A stretch of 64,000 nt of DNA from Chryseobacterium sp. ON_d1 (lineage in GTDB: Bacteria; Bacteroidota; Bacteroidia; Flavobacteriales; Weeksellaceae), in contig NZ_BJTC01000016.1 of the NCBI RefSeq assembly GCF_006829085.1, positions 1 to 64,000 on the forward strand, given 5' to 3'. Positions 54,847-64,000 of the stretch are shown here, in pieces. Every line of letters begins with the position of its first letter. Position 1 is the stretch's first letter. The notes beneath the pieces are model-generated. The model made no database searches, was not told the origin of the DNA, and was given only the letters and a program-made list of their open reading frames with translations. A program made the translations under genes and the position numbers.

Positions 54847-57831
54847 ATGAAAAAAAACTTTTGCAGCCTGGGTCATATCCAAATGGCTCTTGGCTTAACA
54901 TTGCTCGTCTCAGGCGTGGCAATAGGGCAGATGCGTGTGATCACAGGCATTGTCACGGAACAGAGCAGGCCTGTTTCCGGTGTTTCGGTATTTCAGCAGG
55001 GCAGCAGTGCTGTTACGCTTACTGGCAGTTCCGGAACATACAGCGTGCAGGTGACGGGAGATAACCCTGTCCTGATCTTTCGGCATCCGGATTATCCTGA
55101 ACGAAAGGTAATGCCTGGGAACAGGGATACTCTGAACGTTTCGCTAGGTAAGGAGAAGGAGATCGAGGAGGTGGTGCTCAATGCAGGGTACTATAAGGTT
55201 CGTGACAAAGAGCGGACGGGAAGCATTGTGCGGGTTTCCGCAAAAGAGATCGAAAACCAGCCTGTTGCAAATGTGCTTTCTACGGTGCAGGGAAGGATGA
55301 GCGGGGTGTCGATCACGCAGAACTCCGGAACGCCGGGAGGAGGTTTTGATATCCAGATCAGGGGTAAGAACAGTATCCGTAGGGAAGGGAATGAGCCCCT
55401 GTACATTATTGACGGTGTGCCGATCCTATCTGAATCGCCGTCTGTGTACAGTGCAACGGTTTTACCTTATGGTTCCGTGAGTCCTCTCAATGCGATCAAT
55501 CCTAATGATATTGAGAGCTTCGAGGTGCTGAAGGATGCTGATGCTACGGCGATCTACGGGAGCCGTGGCGCAAACGGGGTGATCATCGTAACCACTAAAA
55601 GAGGCAGGAAGGGCAGGACGGAACTGAAGCTCAATACCTCTTATTCGCTTAGTACGGTGGCCAATCGTCTGAAAATGATGAATACCTCAGAGTATCTCGG
55701 CATGAGGAGGCAGGCCTTCCAGAATGACGGGATCACTGCAATTCCTGCTAATGCCTATGATCTCAATACGTGGAGTCAGGAGAGGAATACAGACTGGCAG
55801 AAAGAATTGATAGGAAATACGGCTGATGCCTCGGTGGTACAGCTTTCCTTGAGCGGCGGTTCTGAAAACACATCTTATCTTATCAGCTATGGTCATCTTG
55901 AACAGGGAACGGTATTACCTGCCGGATTTCGGTACAGGACCAATAATCTTACAGGGAATTTCAGCTACAGGAGTCCTGACCGTAAGCTGGAGGTGAATCT
56001 AAACAATACGGTCTCATTTCAGGATAATAATGTCGTGAATGATGACCTGACCAAGCGGAGCCTTACCCTGAGTCCCAATGCGCCTGCTTTGTATAATGCT
56101 GATGGGTCTCTGAACTGGGAGAACAATACATTTACCAATCCTGTGGCGTCATTCGTGAGCGAATACCTCAATACCTCAAGCTTTATCAATACAGGTACCC
56201 AATTGTCTTATCGGTTGTTCCCGTTCCTGTCTGTGAAGTTTAACGGCGGGCTGACCTTTAATAATTTTGAGGAATATTCTCTCAAGCCTCATACGATGTA
56301 CAATCCTTCATTCGGTTTGAACAGCTCGACTTCCAATTCCTCGAAAAACAACAGCTCTGCTTTTTCCTATATCTTGGAGCCGCAGATCGTGGGAGAGTAT
56401 CATGCAGGTCGGCACAGTTTTGAAATGCTGATCGGCGCGACATTGCAGCAGTCGGAGACCAAATCGGGAACCATACAGGGGTACGGCTTTGAGAGCAATG
56501 CCCTCATCCGAAATATTGCAGCGGCTAAGACCAAGGTGATCGGGGACCAGGTGAATAACCAGTATAATTATACGGCTGTTTTTGCGAGGCTCAATTATAA
56601 ATACCTGAAAAGGTACATCGTGAATGTGACCGGAAGGAGGGATGGCTCAAGCCGTTTCGGACCGAACAACCGTTTCGGGAATTTCGGGGCGGTGGGTGCT
56701 GCCTGGCTGATGTCTGAAGAGCCGTGGATGAAAAATATCTCATGGCTTAGCCTGGCCAAGATCAGGGGGAGCATCGGGACTTCCGGAAATGACAGGATCG
56801 GTGATTACCAGTATCTTGACACCTACACGGTCTCTACCAATATTTACAATAATACGACGGGGCTTAATCCCTCCAGGCTCTACAATCCTGACTTCAGCTG
56901 GGAGAAGACCTTGAAAAAGGAGATAGCGGCTGAGTTTTCATTGTTCAGGAACCGATGGAATCTTTCGGCAGCCTATTATGAAAATACGTCATCCAACCAG
57001 CTGGTGGGCATTCCTCTGCCTGCAACCACAGGGTTTCCAAGCATACAGTCCAATCTTCCGGCAAAGGTCAGAAATACAGGCTGGGAGCTTGAAACTTCTG
57101 TTCAGGTGCTGAGGAACTCGAAGCTGAGGTACGACACTTCATTCAATATGTCAATCCCCGATAACAGGCTGACGGAGTTCCCGAATCTTGAAGGTTCTAC
57201 CTATGCGAACCAGTATATGATCGGCTATCCGACATCACTGGTAAAGGTCTATCAGTACGAGGGCATCAATCCGCAGACGGGGCTTTACCAGTTCACGGAT
57301 TATAACGGTGACGGAAAGATATCTTCTCCTGATGACAATAAGGTGATCGAGAGGATCGGAATGCGCTTTTTCGGAGGCTGGTCAAATACCTTGAGCTATG
57401 GTCCGTGGTCAGCATCATTCCTGTGGTATTTCGTGAAGCAGCGAAACTGGAACTACAATAAGCAGATGGTCATTCCGGGTTCGATGAACAACCAGCCTGT
57501 TGAAGTTTTGGATGTGTGGTCTTCTTCCAATCCTTTGGGAACTTACATGCCGTACAGTTCAGGGAATGTGGCGGCAAAAACCTCTGCACATTCATTATTT
57601 CAGAATTCTACGGCAGCAATCGGGGATGCTTCGTTTATCCGGTTGAAAAATGTACAGCTTAGCTACAGGATCCCTGTGAGGGAGTTCGGGATCAGGGAGG
57701 CGATGATCTATGTGCAGGGACAGAACCTGCTGACGATTACCAAATACTTTGGTCTGGACCCTGAATTTGTGCTGAATGGATTTTTACCACCATTGAAAAC
57801 ATATTCTGTAGGCTTTCAGATCACCTTTTGA
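54847..57831 (+). CDS. SusC/RagA-type TonB-dependent outer-membrane transporter
   Basis: 994 residues. Signal peptide, then a carboxypeptidase-D-like N-terminal domain (TGIVTEQSRPVSGVSVFQQG), the plug (QPVANVLSTVQGRMSGVSIT, then ADATAIYGSRGANGVIIVTT), and a long TonB barrel rich in aromatic strands ending in TYSVGFQITF. The C-terminal Phe fits outer-membrane insertion. It works with the SusD protein downstream (42 bases) to import a large nutrient, driven by TonB. The substrate is not readable; the S9 peptidase next door suggests peptides. Confidence 0.95.
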   Translation: MKKNFCSLGHIQMALGLTLLVSGVAIGQMRVITGIVTEQSRPVSGVSVFQQGSSAVTLTGSSGTYSVQVTGDNPVLIFRHPDYPERKVMPGNRDTLNVSLGKEKEIEEVVLNAGYYKVRDKERTGSIVRVSAKEIENQPVANVLSTVQGRMSGVSITQNSGTPGGGFDIQIRGKNSIRREGNEPLYIIDGVPILSESPSVYSATVLPYGSVSPLNAINPNDIESFEVLKDADATAIYGSRGANGVIIVTTKRGRKGRTELKLNTSYSLSTVANRLKMMNTSEYLGMRRQAFQNDGITAIPANAYDLNTWSQERNTDWQKELIGNTADASVVQLSLSGGSENTSYLISYGHLEQGTVLPAGFRYRTNNLTGNFSYRSPDRKLEVNLNNTVSFQDNNVVNDDLTKRSLTLSPNAPALYNADGSLNWENNTFTNPVASFVSEYLNTSSFINTGTQLSYRLFPFLSVKFNGGLTFNNFEEYSLKPHTMYNPSFGLNSSTSNSSKNNSSAFSYILEPQIVGEYHAGRHSFEMLIGATLQQSETKSGTIQGYGFESNALIRNIAAAKTKVIGDQVNNQYNYTAVFARLNYKYLKRYIVNVTGRRDGSSRFGPNNRFGNFGAVGAAWLMSEEPWMKNISWLSLAKIRGSIGTSGNDRIGDYQYLDTYTVSTNIYNNTTGLNPSRLYNPDFSWEKTLKKEIAAEFSLFRNRWNLSAAYYENTSSNQLVGIPLPATTGFPSIQSNLPAKVRNTGWELETSVQVLRNSKLRYDTSFNMSIPDNRLTEFPNLEGSTYANQYMIGYPTSLVKVYQYEGINPQTGLYQFTDYNGDGKISSPDDNKVIERIGMRFFGGWSNTLSYGPWSASFLWYFVKQRNWNYNKQMVIPGSMNNQPVEVLDVWSSSNPLGTYMPYSSGNVAAKTSAHSLFQNSTAAIGDASFIRLKNVQLSYRIPVREFGIREAMIYVQGQNLLTITKYFGLDPEFVLNGFLPPLKTYSVGFQITF

Positions 57832-57873
57832 TAGACTTGTCGAAATGGTCAACTATAATTTAAAATTAAAATC

Positions 57874-59259
57874 ATGGCAAAAAATATAAAATACTTTATA
57901 ACAGGGTGTCTGTTCACGGCTGTTTTACTTTCTGGGGTCTCGTGCGAAAAATTTATTGAAACGGATTTTCCTTCCAACCAGATCCCCACCAAGCTGGTAT
58001 TTGAAGATGAGCAGACTGCGGATGCTGCTCTGGCAGGTCTCTATGCCGGCCTTTGGACGAACTCGATGTTTTCGGGAGGCATCGATGGGATGGGTGCGCT
58101 GCTGGGTACTTACACCGATGATCTGACCTGTGTCTATACCAGTACGTCCAATGGCGTGCTTGACCTCTACAATAACCAGCAGATTCCTACCAATACGACA
58201 ATTACGACATTCTGGACGAACGCTTACCAGCAGATCTATGCGGCGAACAGTATTATGGAAGGTGCCCGAAGTTCACAAGCACTTTCTGTCTCCGTTAAGG
58301 AGAGGATCAGGGGAGAGGCTTTGTTTGTGCGGTCGATATTGTATTTGCAGCTCTATCAGATCTTCGGTGAGATTCCTTACACGGATACCACCGACTATAT
58401 GGTCAACAGTAAACTAAGCAGAATGCCTAAGGATCAACTGTTGCTAAGGGTAGAGACGGATCTTTCAGAGGCGGTTAATCTTCTTCCCTCAGCCTATAAG
58501 AATGCGGAAAGGATCTATCCGAATAAATATGCGGGCTATATGGCACTGGCTAAAATGAAGATGCTCCTGAAAAAGTGGAATGAGGCAGAGGTCTTATGCT
58601 CTGAAATTATGCAGAACCCAGCCTACAGTTATCAGAATGATATTTCAAAAGTATTTCAGAAGAGCGGGTCCCACATCATCTGGCAGCTTAAGCCGAAGAA
58701 TAATAATGATGCCACCAAAGAAGCCTCCTTATACACTTTCACGGGAGCTCCGACATCATTTGTACTTAGACCTGATCTGGTCAGCTTATTTTCGACGGCA
58801 GACCTGCGCCGTCAGAACTATATGGCAGCAGTCCCTTTCGGACAGCAGACCAATTACCGTTCTGCAAAATATAAGAACCTCTCGGTCAATAATCCGACTG
58901 AATATTCGGTGATCTACCGGCTGGATGAGGTCTGTTTGATGCAGGCAGAAATTCTTACTGAACTTAATAGGGCTTCGGAAGCCATCCCGCTGATCAACCG
59001 GTCCAGACAGCGGGCAGGTCTACCTGCGTTAAGCAGTACATTATCTGGAAATGACGTCAGGATCCAGATGCGGGAAGAAAAAAGGAGAGAATTCTTTACG
59101 GAGCACGGCATCCGTTTTTTTGATCTGAAAAGATGGGGACTGCTGGACCAGCTTACGTTGCTAAAGCCGAATTGGAAAAGCTTTCACGCGCAATGGCCAC
59201 TTCCGCAGAAAGAATTGCTTCTGAATCCAAAGCTTAATCCTCAGAATACTGGTTACTAA
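57874..59259 (+). CDS. SusD/RagB family lipoprotein
   Basis: 461 residues with a lipoprotein signal (lipobox SGVSC, Cys 24). TPR-like helices follow (DAALAGLYAGLWT, then EAEVLCSEIMQNP) and the conserved SusD C-terminus (REEKRREFFTEHGIRFFDLK). SusD sits on the outside of the outer membrane and captures the ligand for SusC, whose gene ends 42 bases upstream. The S9 peptidase gene begins 11 bases downstream, so it is part of the same operon. Confidence 0.9.
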   Translation: MAKNIKYFITGCLFTAVLLSGVSCEKFIETDFPSNQIPTKLVFEDEQTADAALAGLYAGLWTNSMFSGGIDGMGALLGTYTDDLTCVYTSTSNGVLDLYNNQQIPTNTTITTFWTNAYQQIYAANSIMEGARSSQALSVSVKERIRGEALFVRSILYLQLYQIFGEIPYTDTTDYMVNSKLSRMPKDQLLLRVETDLSEAVNLLPSAYKNAERIYPNKYAGYMALAKMKMLLKKWNEAEVLCSEIMQNPAYSYQNDISKVFQKSGSHIIWQLKPKNNNDATKEASLYTFTGAPTSFVLRPDLVSLFSTADLRRQNYMAAVPFGQQTNYRSAKYKNLSVNNPTEYSVIYRLDEVCLMQAEILTELNRASEAIPLINRSRQRAGLPALSSTLSGNDVRIQMREEKRREFFTEHGIRFFDLKRWGLLDQLTLLKPNWKSFHAQWPLPQKELLLNPKLNPQNTGY

Positions 59260-59270
59260 ATATTGCTTTT

Positions 59271-61775
59271 ATGAATAGTTTTTTATGTAAGTTGATCTAC
59301 ATCCTTATGATGTTGTTGGGAATGTTCGTAATCAGGTATCAATTGGTAATCTACGCACAGACACCGAGACCGGAGCTTGAAAAATTAGCAGAGGATACAG
59401 TGGAACCTTTGGTCATGCAAATGTCTCCGGATGGAAAATATGTGCTGATGTTTGAGATCAATGAAGACTCTAAAGTAAGTCTTATCATTTCTGAAACACA
59501 GAAACCTTTCAGAAAGATCCGCAAGACGAATGTGTCAAAGAATTTCTTTTTGCGCAATGATATATTGGTTCTTCAGGTAGGGAGTGTCTTTCAGAAGATA
59601 GATCTAAAGTCTCAGAAGGAATCTGTAATACAAAACATCAAAACCATTGATTTTTTAGAGGGTGAAAGACAGCTATTGATTCATTATGACAGCAGTAAAA
59701 ACAATATGCTGGAGATTTATGATGATCGCTTTATTTTGAGACAGCGAATTGAATCAGTCTTACGATGGCAGAAAACAGAAGGAGATCTGATAATTTTTGA
59801 GAATAAGGGCGAAATGAAAAATTTATTGAAGGCCAGTTCAGATGGCCGTTCATATAGAACAATTTGGTCATCGGAAGATGAAGTTTATCAGTTATCAAAA
59901 TCTGACACCGAAAAAGAGGGTTATGTGGTTTCTGTTTCTGCGGCAAAAGGATTGAAAACTTATTTTGTGGGTTCTGATCTGAGTATCGCGGAACTGGATG
60001 ATCCCTCGATCAGTAAATATACCCAGATCACCGTTAAGAAGTCGTCTGATTCAAACGCTGTTTTCCTGACGCTCAGCGATAGGCTTCCTATAGATGATAA
60101 GACGGTAAGTATCTGGTATGGTAAGGAACAAGACCTTAGCAATTATTTTTATGGAGAACGACCAAGCGTTGATCTATTATGGTATCCTAAGGAGCAGAAG
60201 GTTGTCAAATTGGATTCCAGTTACAGTGGGTATACAGGTATTGGCAGGACAAATCTTTTTTTAAGAAAAAAGGTGGACAAAGAAAAAATAGATGTTATAG
60301 AAGGCGCTGATAAGGTCGATCATTATGAGATGCATTTATGGAATTCATTATCAGGAGAAGATCAAATACTTGAGAAAGATGGGGATGTGATGTATTTTGA
60401 TAAAGGAGGGAATTTTATTCTTAGGTATGTCAAGGCTAACTGGAAACTTTTGGACACCAGAACAATGACGGATAAAGTTATAGGCATGCCATCCAAAGCA
60501 GTTCCTTACTTTAGTTCGTCAGGAACAATTTTATGGTCTTCAAAAGGTGAATTATGGGAGCTGAATATAAATGACCTTCAAAAGAAAAAAATACTGTCCG
60601 TCAATGCGGATAGCATTGAGGTTATCAACGTGGTGAAAAAATCGACCGAAGCAGGTTTTCACAGAAAGTATTACTATTTGGATGATCCTTATCTACTGAT
60701 TGCTGCACATCACGATAACGATCTCCGATCGACCTACTATATGTTGGATCAGGGCAAGAAGTCTGTCATTATTCAAGAGAGCACAGATCGAATCAAACAT
60801 CTTCAGTCAAGTAATGATGGTAAAAATTTTATATGGACTGAAGAGAATTACAACAAGCCGCCAGTGGTAATGACGAAAATAGAATCTTCAGCTTCCAGAA
60901 CCGTTTATCAATATAATGCTCAGGATAAAGGAGCTAAAACAATTACTAAAAAACAGTTGTACTATAAAGGTGTCAACAATGAAGATCTTCAGGCAAGTCT
61001 GTTTCTACCTGCAAATTTTGATTCGGAAAAAAAATATCCTGTCGTATTATGGATCTACGAAAAGCAGCAGGAGTTTACCGATAAATATTTAGTGCCAACG
61101 TTCAAAAACAGACGTGGTTTTAATGCCAGGTTATTGTTGGAATCTGGATATATGGTGCTGATTCCGGATATCAACTATGGTAATAAAGGAGCAGGACTGT
61201 CAGCCTTACAGTGTATAAACAATGCTTTGGATGAGCTTTCGAAATTGGAGCAGGTCGATACGAAAAAGATTGCACTAATGGGGCAGTCTTTTGGTGGCTA
61301 TGAGACCAATTTCATTGCTACACACAGCAATCGTTTTGCTGCATATATTTCGGGTGCATCTCCCTCCGACATTGTTCATATGGCCTATTCATTCAACTAC
61401 AATTTCAAATCACCAGACTATTATCGTATTGAAGGTGGCCAATTTAGAATGGGTGAAAGTTTTGAGAGTAATAACCAGAAATATTTTGATAATAATCCTT
61501 TGTATCACGCATCAAAAGTGACTGCGCCGATGCTTTTATGGACAGGTACCGAGGATAAGAATGTTGATCGTGAGGAGACTAGAACATTTTTCAGTGCACT
61601 AAGAAAATACAGGAAAACAGTTATTGCATTGTTTTATGCAGGCGAAGGGCATACCATAACGCAATATCCTGCACAAAAGGACTACACATTAAGAATGCTG
61701 GATTGGTTCGAATATTTTTTAAAGAATAAAGGAAATATCCCTTGGATAGATAAACAAATGAAGGATGCTTATTAG
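59271..61775 (+). CDS. S9 family (prolyl-oligopeptidase-type) peptidase
   Basis: 834 residues. An N-terminal hydrophobic stretch (LIYILMMLLGMFVIRYQLVI) ends in a signal-like site before YAQTPRPE. A beta-propeller-like region is followed by the alpha/beta hydrolase domain with triad S673 (GQSFGGYE), D762 (TGTEDKN) and H794 (GEGHTI). It cleaves short peptides and is expected to act in the periplasm. Sits in one operon with SusC/SusD, so it likely degrades what these import. The stop codon lies within the terminator hairpin. Confidence 0.85.
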   Translation: MNSFLCKLIYILMMLLGMFVIRYQLVIYAQTPRPELEKLAEDTVEPLVMQMSPDGKYVLMFEINEDSKVSLIISETQKPFRKIRKTNVSKNFFLRNDILVLQVGSVFQKIDLKSQKESVIQNIKTIDFLEGERQLLIHYDSSKNNMLEIYDDRFILRQRIESVLRWQKTEGDLIIFENKGEMKNLLKASSDGRSYRTIWSSEDEVYQLSKSDTEKEGYVVSVSAAKGLKTYFVGSDLSIAELDDPSISKYTQITVKKSSDSNAVFLTLSDRLPIDDKTVSIWYGKEQDLSNYFYGERPSVDLLWYPKEQKVVKLDSSYSGYTGIGRTNLFLRKKVDKEKIDVIEGADKVDHYEMHLWNSLSGEDQILEKDGDVMYFDKGGNFILRYVKANWKLLDTRTMTDKVIGMPSKAVPYFSSSGTILWSSKGELWELNINDLQKKKILSVNADSIEVINVVKKSTEAGFHRKYYYLDDPYLLIAAHHDNDLRSTYYMLDQGKKSVIIQESTDRIKHLQSSNDGKNFIWTEENYNKPPVVMTKIESSASRTVYQYNAQDKGAKTITKKQLYYKGVNNEDLQASLFLPANFDSEKKYPVVLWIYEKQQEFTDKYLVPTFKNRRGFNARLLLESGYMVLIPDINYGNKGAGLSALQCINNALDELSKLEQVDTKKIALMGQSFGGYETNFIATHSNRFAAYISGASPSDIVHMAYSFNYNFKSPDYYRIEGGQFRMGESFESNNQKYFDNNPLYHASKVTAPMLLWTGTEDKNVDREETRTFFSALRKYRKTVIALFYAGEGHTITQYPAQKDYTLRMLDWFEYFLKNKGNIPWIDKQMKDAY

Positions 61776-61782
61776 CATCCTT
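61761..61782. terminator. bidirectional hairpin terminator
   Basis: AAGGATGC (61761-61768) and GCATCCTT (61775-61782) form a perfect 8-bp stem that overlaps the S9 stop codon and ends 13 bases from the DUF6520 stop on the other strand. Suits both convergent operons. Confidence 0.6.
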
Positions 61783-61794
61783 CACCTATTAAAA

Positions 61795-62073
61795 TTATTC
61801 GATCTCAAACAACTGATCTCCACAAGAAGTACCGTCGATGTTCTTGGATAGATTGTGTGTTCCGGAAGCATCGCTGTAGGTACAGACTTCTCCTTGAATA
61901 TCGGTACACATTTTTTCCGTCAGAACACATCTTTGTCCCACAGGTGCTGAAGGATCAAAACGATAGCCTTGGAAATCTGTTTTTACTGACTTGAATGCTG
62001 TTGTAGCATACGCACTTCCGGCTCCCATTAATAGTATGGCTACGGGCAATGCGATTTTTCTTAAATTTTTCAT
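61795..62073 (-). CDS. DUF6520 family small exported protein
   Basis: 92 residues. A signal peptide (first ~23 residues ending in YAT) is followed by the DUF6520 pattern: YRFDPSAPVGQRCVLTEKMC, then EVCTYSD and SCGDQLF, with Cys at 49, 56, 64 and 84 that could form two disulfides. Flavobacteria carry many of these near MauE-like membrane proteins, as here (36 bases upstream). Function unknown. Confidence 0.75.
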   Translation of the reverse strand: MKNLRKIALPVAILLMGAGSAYATTAFKSVKTDFQGYRFDPSAPVGQRCVLTEKMCTDIQGEVCTYSDASGTHNLSKNIDGTSCGDQLFEIE

Positions 62074-62108
62074 AATGCTTGAAATTTGTTATTGGTGCCT
62101 ACTCTTGG

Positions 62109-63614
62109 TCAGGGTTTTCGGCTTTCCCCTTTCATGAAATGCCTGGTAAGATTCTGCGCAAAACGATACCTGATAATCTCATTTCCGACCAATACAAAAA
62201 GATGATCTCCTGAGATCTCTAATTGTATCTTCTTGATTTTTTTAGGTTTTGGAAGATAAAAGCTGCCTATATAATTCTGCTCAGTAATTGAATAAATATC
62301 AATGACTGCGTTATTTTCCCAGTTCTTGCTGTTTTCGTATCTGCCCGTTAGATTGGATTGGTTAAACAACAAGCCGTATTTGACGGTTGATGTGATATTG
62401 ACCTTAAGTGGCGGCTTATTCATCTTTCTTCTTCCATCGCTTAGTTCAGCAACATCAATTTGAGGGCGGCTGATGGTATCAATGGTTTTAAAATCACCTT
62501 TTATATTAAGGCCCTTATCCAGAATCAAAAACTGATTTTTATAGTAATGAACATAGACCAGACTTTGGTTGTCACGATCAGAATGTATCAGTCCGTCTGT
62601 ATCAAAAACCCCGTCTTTATATGTCTTTAAAAGATCTGTTTTTAATTGAAGAGGATTTTCTTTTTCAGGAGATAAAATCCCTAACGACTGTTTTTTCAAA
62701 GGTGCATAGTAGGTGCTGAAAGCAAAAGAGTGCTGATCGCAATTGACGAGTTGACTAAAATAGGCTTGAGATCTACTGTAAGTAGTCACTTTTTCATTTC
62801 CCAGCAAACCTTTGTAAATGACAGGAACGGTTCCGTCATAAAGATAATAATAGGGTGCATTGATCTGTATCAAAGCCCGTTTAAAGCTGAAATCAAAACG
62901 ATCCGGAATGATTTTCTTTTCATTCATCTCTTTTAGTTCTGCATCTAAAGAAATCAGCGAGAAAGGAGTGGTGTAGTTACCGAGATACACGGAGTCTTTC
63001 GTTGAGCCTGCGAAATAAAAAGAATTGACCTGGAGATCATACCTCTTTTCCTCTATTACAGGATGTTCCAGAAATTTTCTGATGAAAGGATTCTCTTTCT
63101 TGATCAAATAGTCGGAGCGATGGTATAATGCAATGATCATTGCGGTACTTGCAAAAGATAGGAGAAGTTGGAGCAAAGCTGTCGTAATTATTTTTTTTCC
63201 TCTCTGAACGGCATATGCCAAAATTGCAAAAGAAGAAATCAGAACCGTCGCGAAGTTGAAAATGAGATGGGTTCTCCATCCCATTTTTTCCAATATCCCA
63301 CCGCAGGAGCAAGGTACATTTTCGCTATAGTTTAAAATGACATAAATGTAGATCGTAAATGAGACCATCAGAAAAAAAGAAGAGTACAATCCGATGATGC
63401 TTGTTCTTTCAATAATAAGCAGAATACAAACCAGCAGTTCTACAATCAGCACACCGTAAGAAATCAATCCTGCAACTGAACTGAAAATAGGGGACTGTGC
63501 GATCTGTACCTGAAAATTCTCAAAATCCATGATCTTGCTGACACTGGCGTAACAGAACAGCAGTATGAAAAAATAGCTCGTGAATTCAACAAATCTTGTT
63601 TTTATAGTCTTCAT
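62109..63614 (-). CDS. MauE/DoxX-like membrane protein with a C-terminal soluble domain
   Basis: 501 residues. The first ~165 residues hold four to five helices of MauE/DoxX type (SSYFFILL-like start, then GVLIVELLVCILLIIER) and a CSCGG motif at 102-106, typical of the redox-linked MauE group. The remaining 330 residues are soluble and beta-rich (propeller-like, many Tyr) and are expected on the periplasmic side. Co-transcribed with DUF6520 (36 bases) and downstream of two small genes. Role probably in disulfide or thiol handling at the envelope; unproven. Confidence 0.7.
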   Translation of the reverse strand: MKTIKTRFVEFTSYFFILLFCYASVSKIMDFENFQVQIAQSPIFSSVAGLISYGVLIVELLVCILLIIERTSIIGLYSSFFLMVSFTIYIYVILNYSENVPCSCGGILEKMGWRTHLIFNFATVLISSFAILAYAVQRGKKIITTALLQLLLSFASTAMIIALYHRSDYLIKKENPFIRKFLEHPVIEEKRYDLQVNSFYFAGSTKDSVYLGNYTTPFSLISLDAELKEMNEKKIIPDRFDFSFKRALIQINAPYYYLYDGTVPVIYKGLLGNEKVTTYSRSQAYFSQLVNCDQHSFAFSTYYAPLKKQSLGILSPEKENPLQLKTDLLKTYKDGVFDTDGLIHSDRDNQSLVYVHYYKNQFLILDKGLNIKGDFKTIDTISRPQIDVAELSDGRRKMNKPPLKVNITSTVKYGLLFNQSNLTGRYENSKNWENNAVIDIYSITEQNYIGSFYLPKPKKIKKIQLEISGDHLFVLVGNEIIRYRFAQNLTRHFMKGESRKP

Positions 63615-63625
63615 AGTACGGATTT

Positions 63626-63820
63626 TTATCCTTTCCTAACTAAGGTCCATTTTACTTTTCTGCCACAATACAATGGCATTAATTCCCCTTTGGAAACGTA
63701 AGCTGTTGTGCTGATACGGTCCTTGATTTCAAACTCACCGCTGATAGTACAAATCCTTCCTGATTGAATGATGATCTCCTTTGTTTTTTGATCTCCATTT
63801 TTAGGTGATTCATTCATCAT
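63626..63820 (-). CDS. hypothetical 64-aa protein
   Basis: A small basic soluble protein with a beta-like pattern (IIIQSGRICTISGEFEIKDR, then AYVSKGELMPLYCGRKVKWT). It resembles small 'YjzC-like' proteins in its GExxPxxxGrxxxW pattern, but this is a loose impression. It starts at an ATGA overlap with the gene upstream and ends 11 bases before the MauE-like gene, so it belongs to the same operon. Confidence 0.5.
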   Translation of the reverse strand: MMNESPKNGDQKTKEIIIQSGRICTISGEFEIKDRISTTAYVSKGELMPLYCGRKVKWTLVRKG

Positions 63821-63999
63821 CTCACAGTATCAATATGAACCCGCCAATGTGATTTATCCTTTCGTTTTTTCTTTCGTTCATAGGAAGATGAGCTTTCTTT
63901 AATACCAGTTTCTGCAGACCTTGCAACTAAAATGTTATCGACACGCTTCTGAGATGGGATTTCGTAGTCGGTGCTAAAATTGGCATCTGATCGATCACA
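63817..63999 (-). CDS. C-terminal end of an unidentified gene (partial)
   Basis: On the minus strand 60 codons are open from the window edge to TGA at 63819-63817. The sequence is basic, Ser-rich and ends KSHWRVHIDTVR. Its TGA overlaps the next ATG (ATGA). No family could be assigned from this piece. Confidence 0.5.
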   Translation of the reverse strand, partial: CDRSDANFSTDYEIPSQKRVDNILVARSAETGIKESSSSYERKKKRKDKSHWRVHIDTVR

Positions 64000-64000
64000 T

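Noticed and set aside
1..64000. CRISPR array, rRNA or tRNA genes
   Set aside because: No regularly spaced repeats beyond the short tandem unit at 26.8 kb and no tRNA cloverleaf or rRNA-like stretch were found by eye.

Overview
The window looks like the chromosome of a Flavobacteriia member close to Chryseobacterium or Elizabethkingia. The evidence is AT-rich DNA, SusC/SusD outer-membrane genes, several secreted proteins whose mature part begins with 'QVGINT', TPR regulators with a LuxR-like C-terminus, a DUF6520 peptide, and promoters of the Bacteroidetes form TTTG / ~20 nt / TAnnTTTG. Start codons mostly lack Shine-Dalgarno sequences. I found no rRNA, tRNA or CRISPR array. All product names come from reading motifs by eye; no search was run.

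Layout. (1) 0-7 kb: a Fic-domain protein with a tail-to-tail antitoxin-like mini-gene, a ClC-type channel, an AraC regulator upstream of a SnoaL-like protein and an NmrA-type reductase, a second decayed NmrA fragment, and a Shewanella-like phosphatase. (2) 7.3-19 kb: a leftward surface-protein region. It has three 'QVGINT' secreted proteins, three small HTH or hypothetical genes, a type-B carboxylesterase, and two paralogous TPR-membrane-HTH regulators. (3) 19-32.9 kb: mixed housekeeping and accessory genes: two hydrolase/protease genes, TspO, DoxX, GNAT, an APH-like kinase, AraC regulators, VOC, SDR, a membrane-anchored XseA-like protein, a DUF2511 lipoprotein and two unknowns. (4) 33.7-35.7 kb: a RadC/JAB gene and a DUF4099/DUF3945 gene, both typical of Bacteroidetes conjugative elements.

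(5) 36-53 kb is a very AT-rich anti-phage island. Eight leftward genes are packed almost without gaps: an unknown 404-aa protein, a DUF4297-like nuclease, a HerA ATPase, a DUF262/DUF1524 (GmrSD-like) protein, type III Mod and Res, and a Septu-like ATPase plus HNH nuclease. Diverging from them is a two-gene AAA+ ATPase / subtilisin-like protease operon. Predicted promoters and a palindromic operator lie in the shared 0.5-kb intergenic region. This block is the most likely place for an undescribed combined system. (6) 53.3-54.7 kb is a junction region: a small XRE-like regulator with an inverted-repeat operator, a divergent consensus promoter, a long RNA hairpin, and an unknown gene.

(7) 54.8-64 kb is higher in GC: a SusC-SusD-S9 peptidase operon (predicted import and cleavage of peptides), facing a DUF6520 / MauE-like / hypothetical operon that runs off the right edge.
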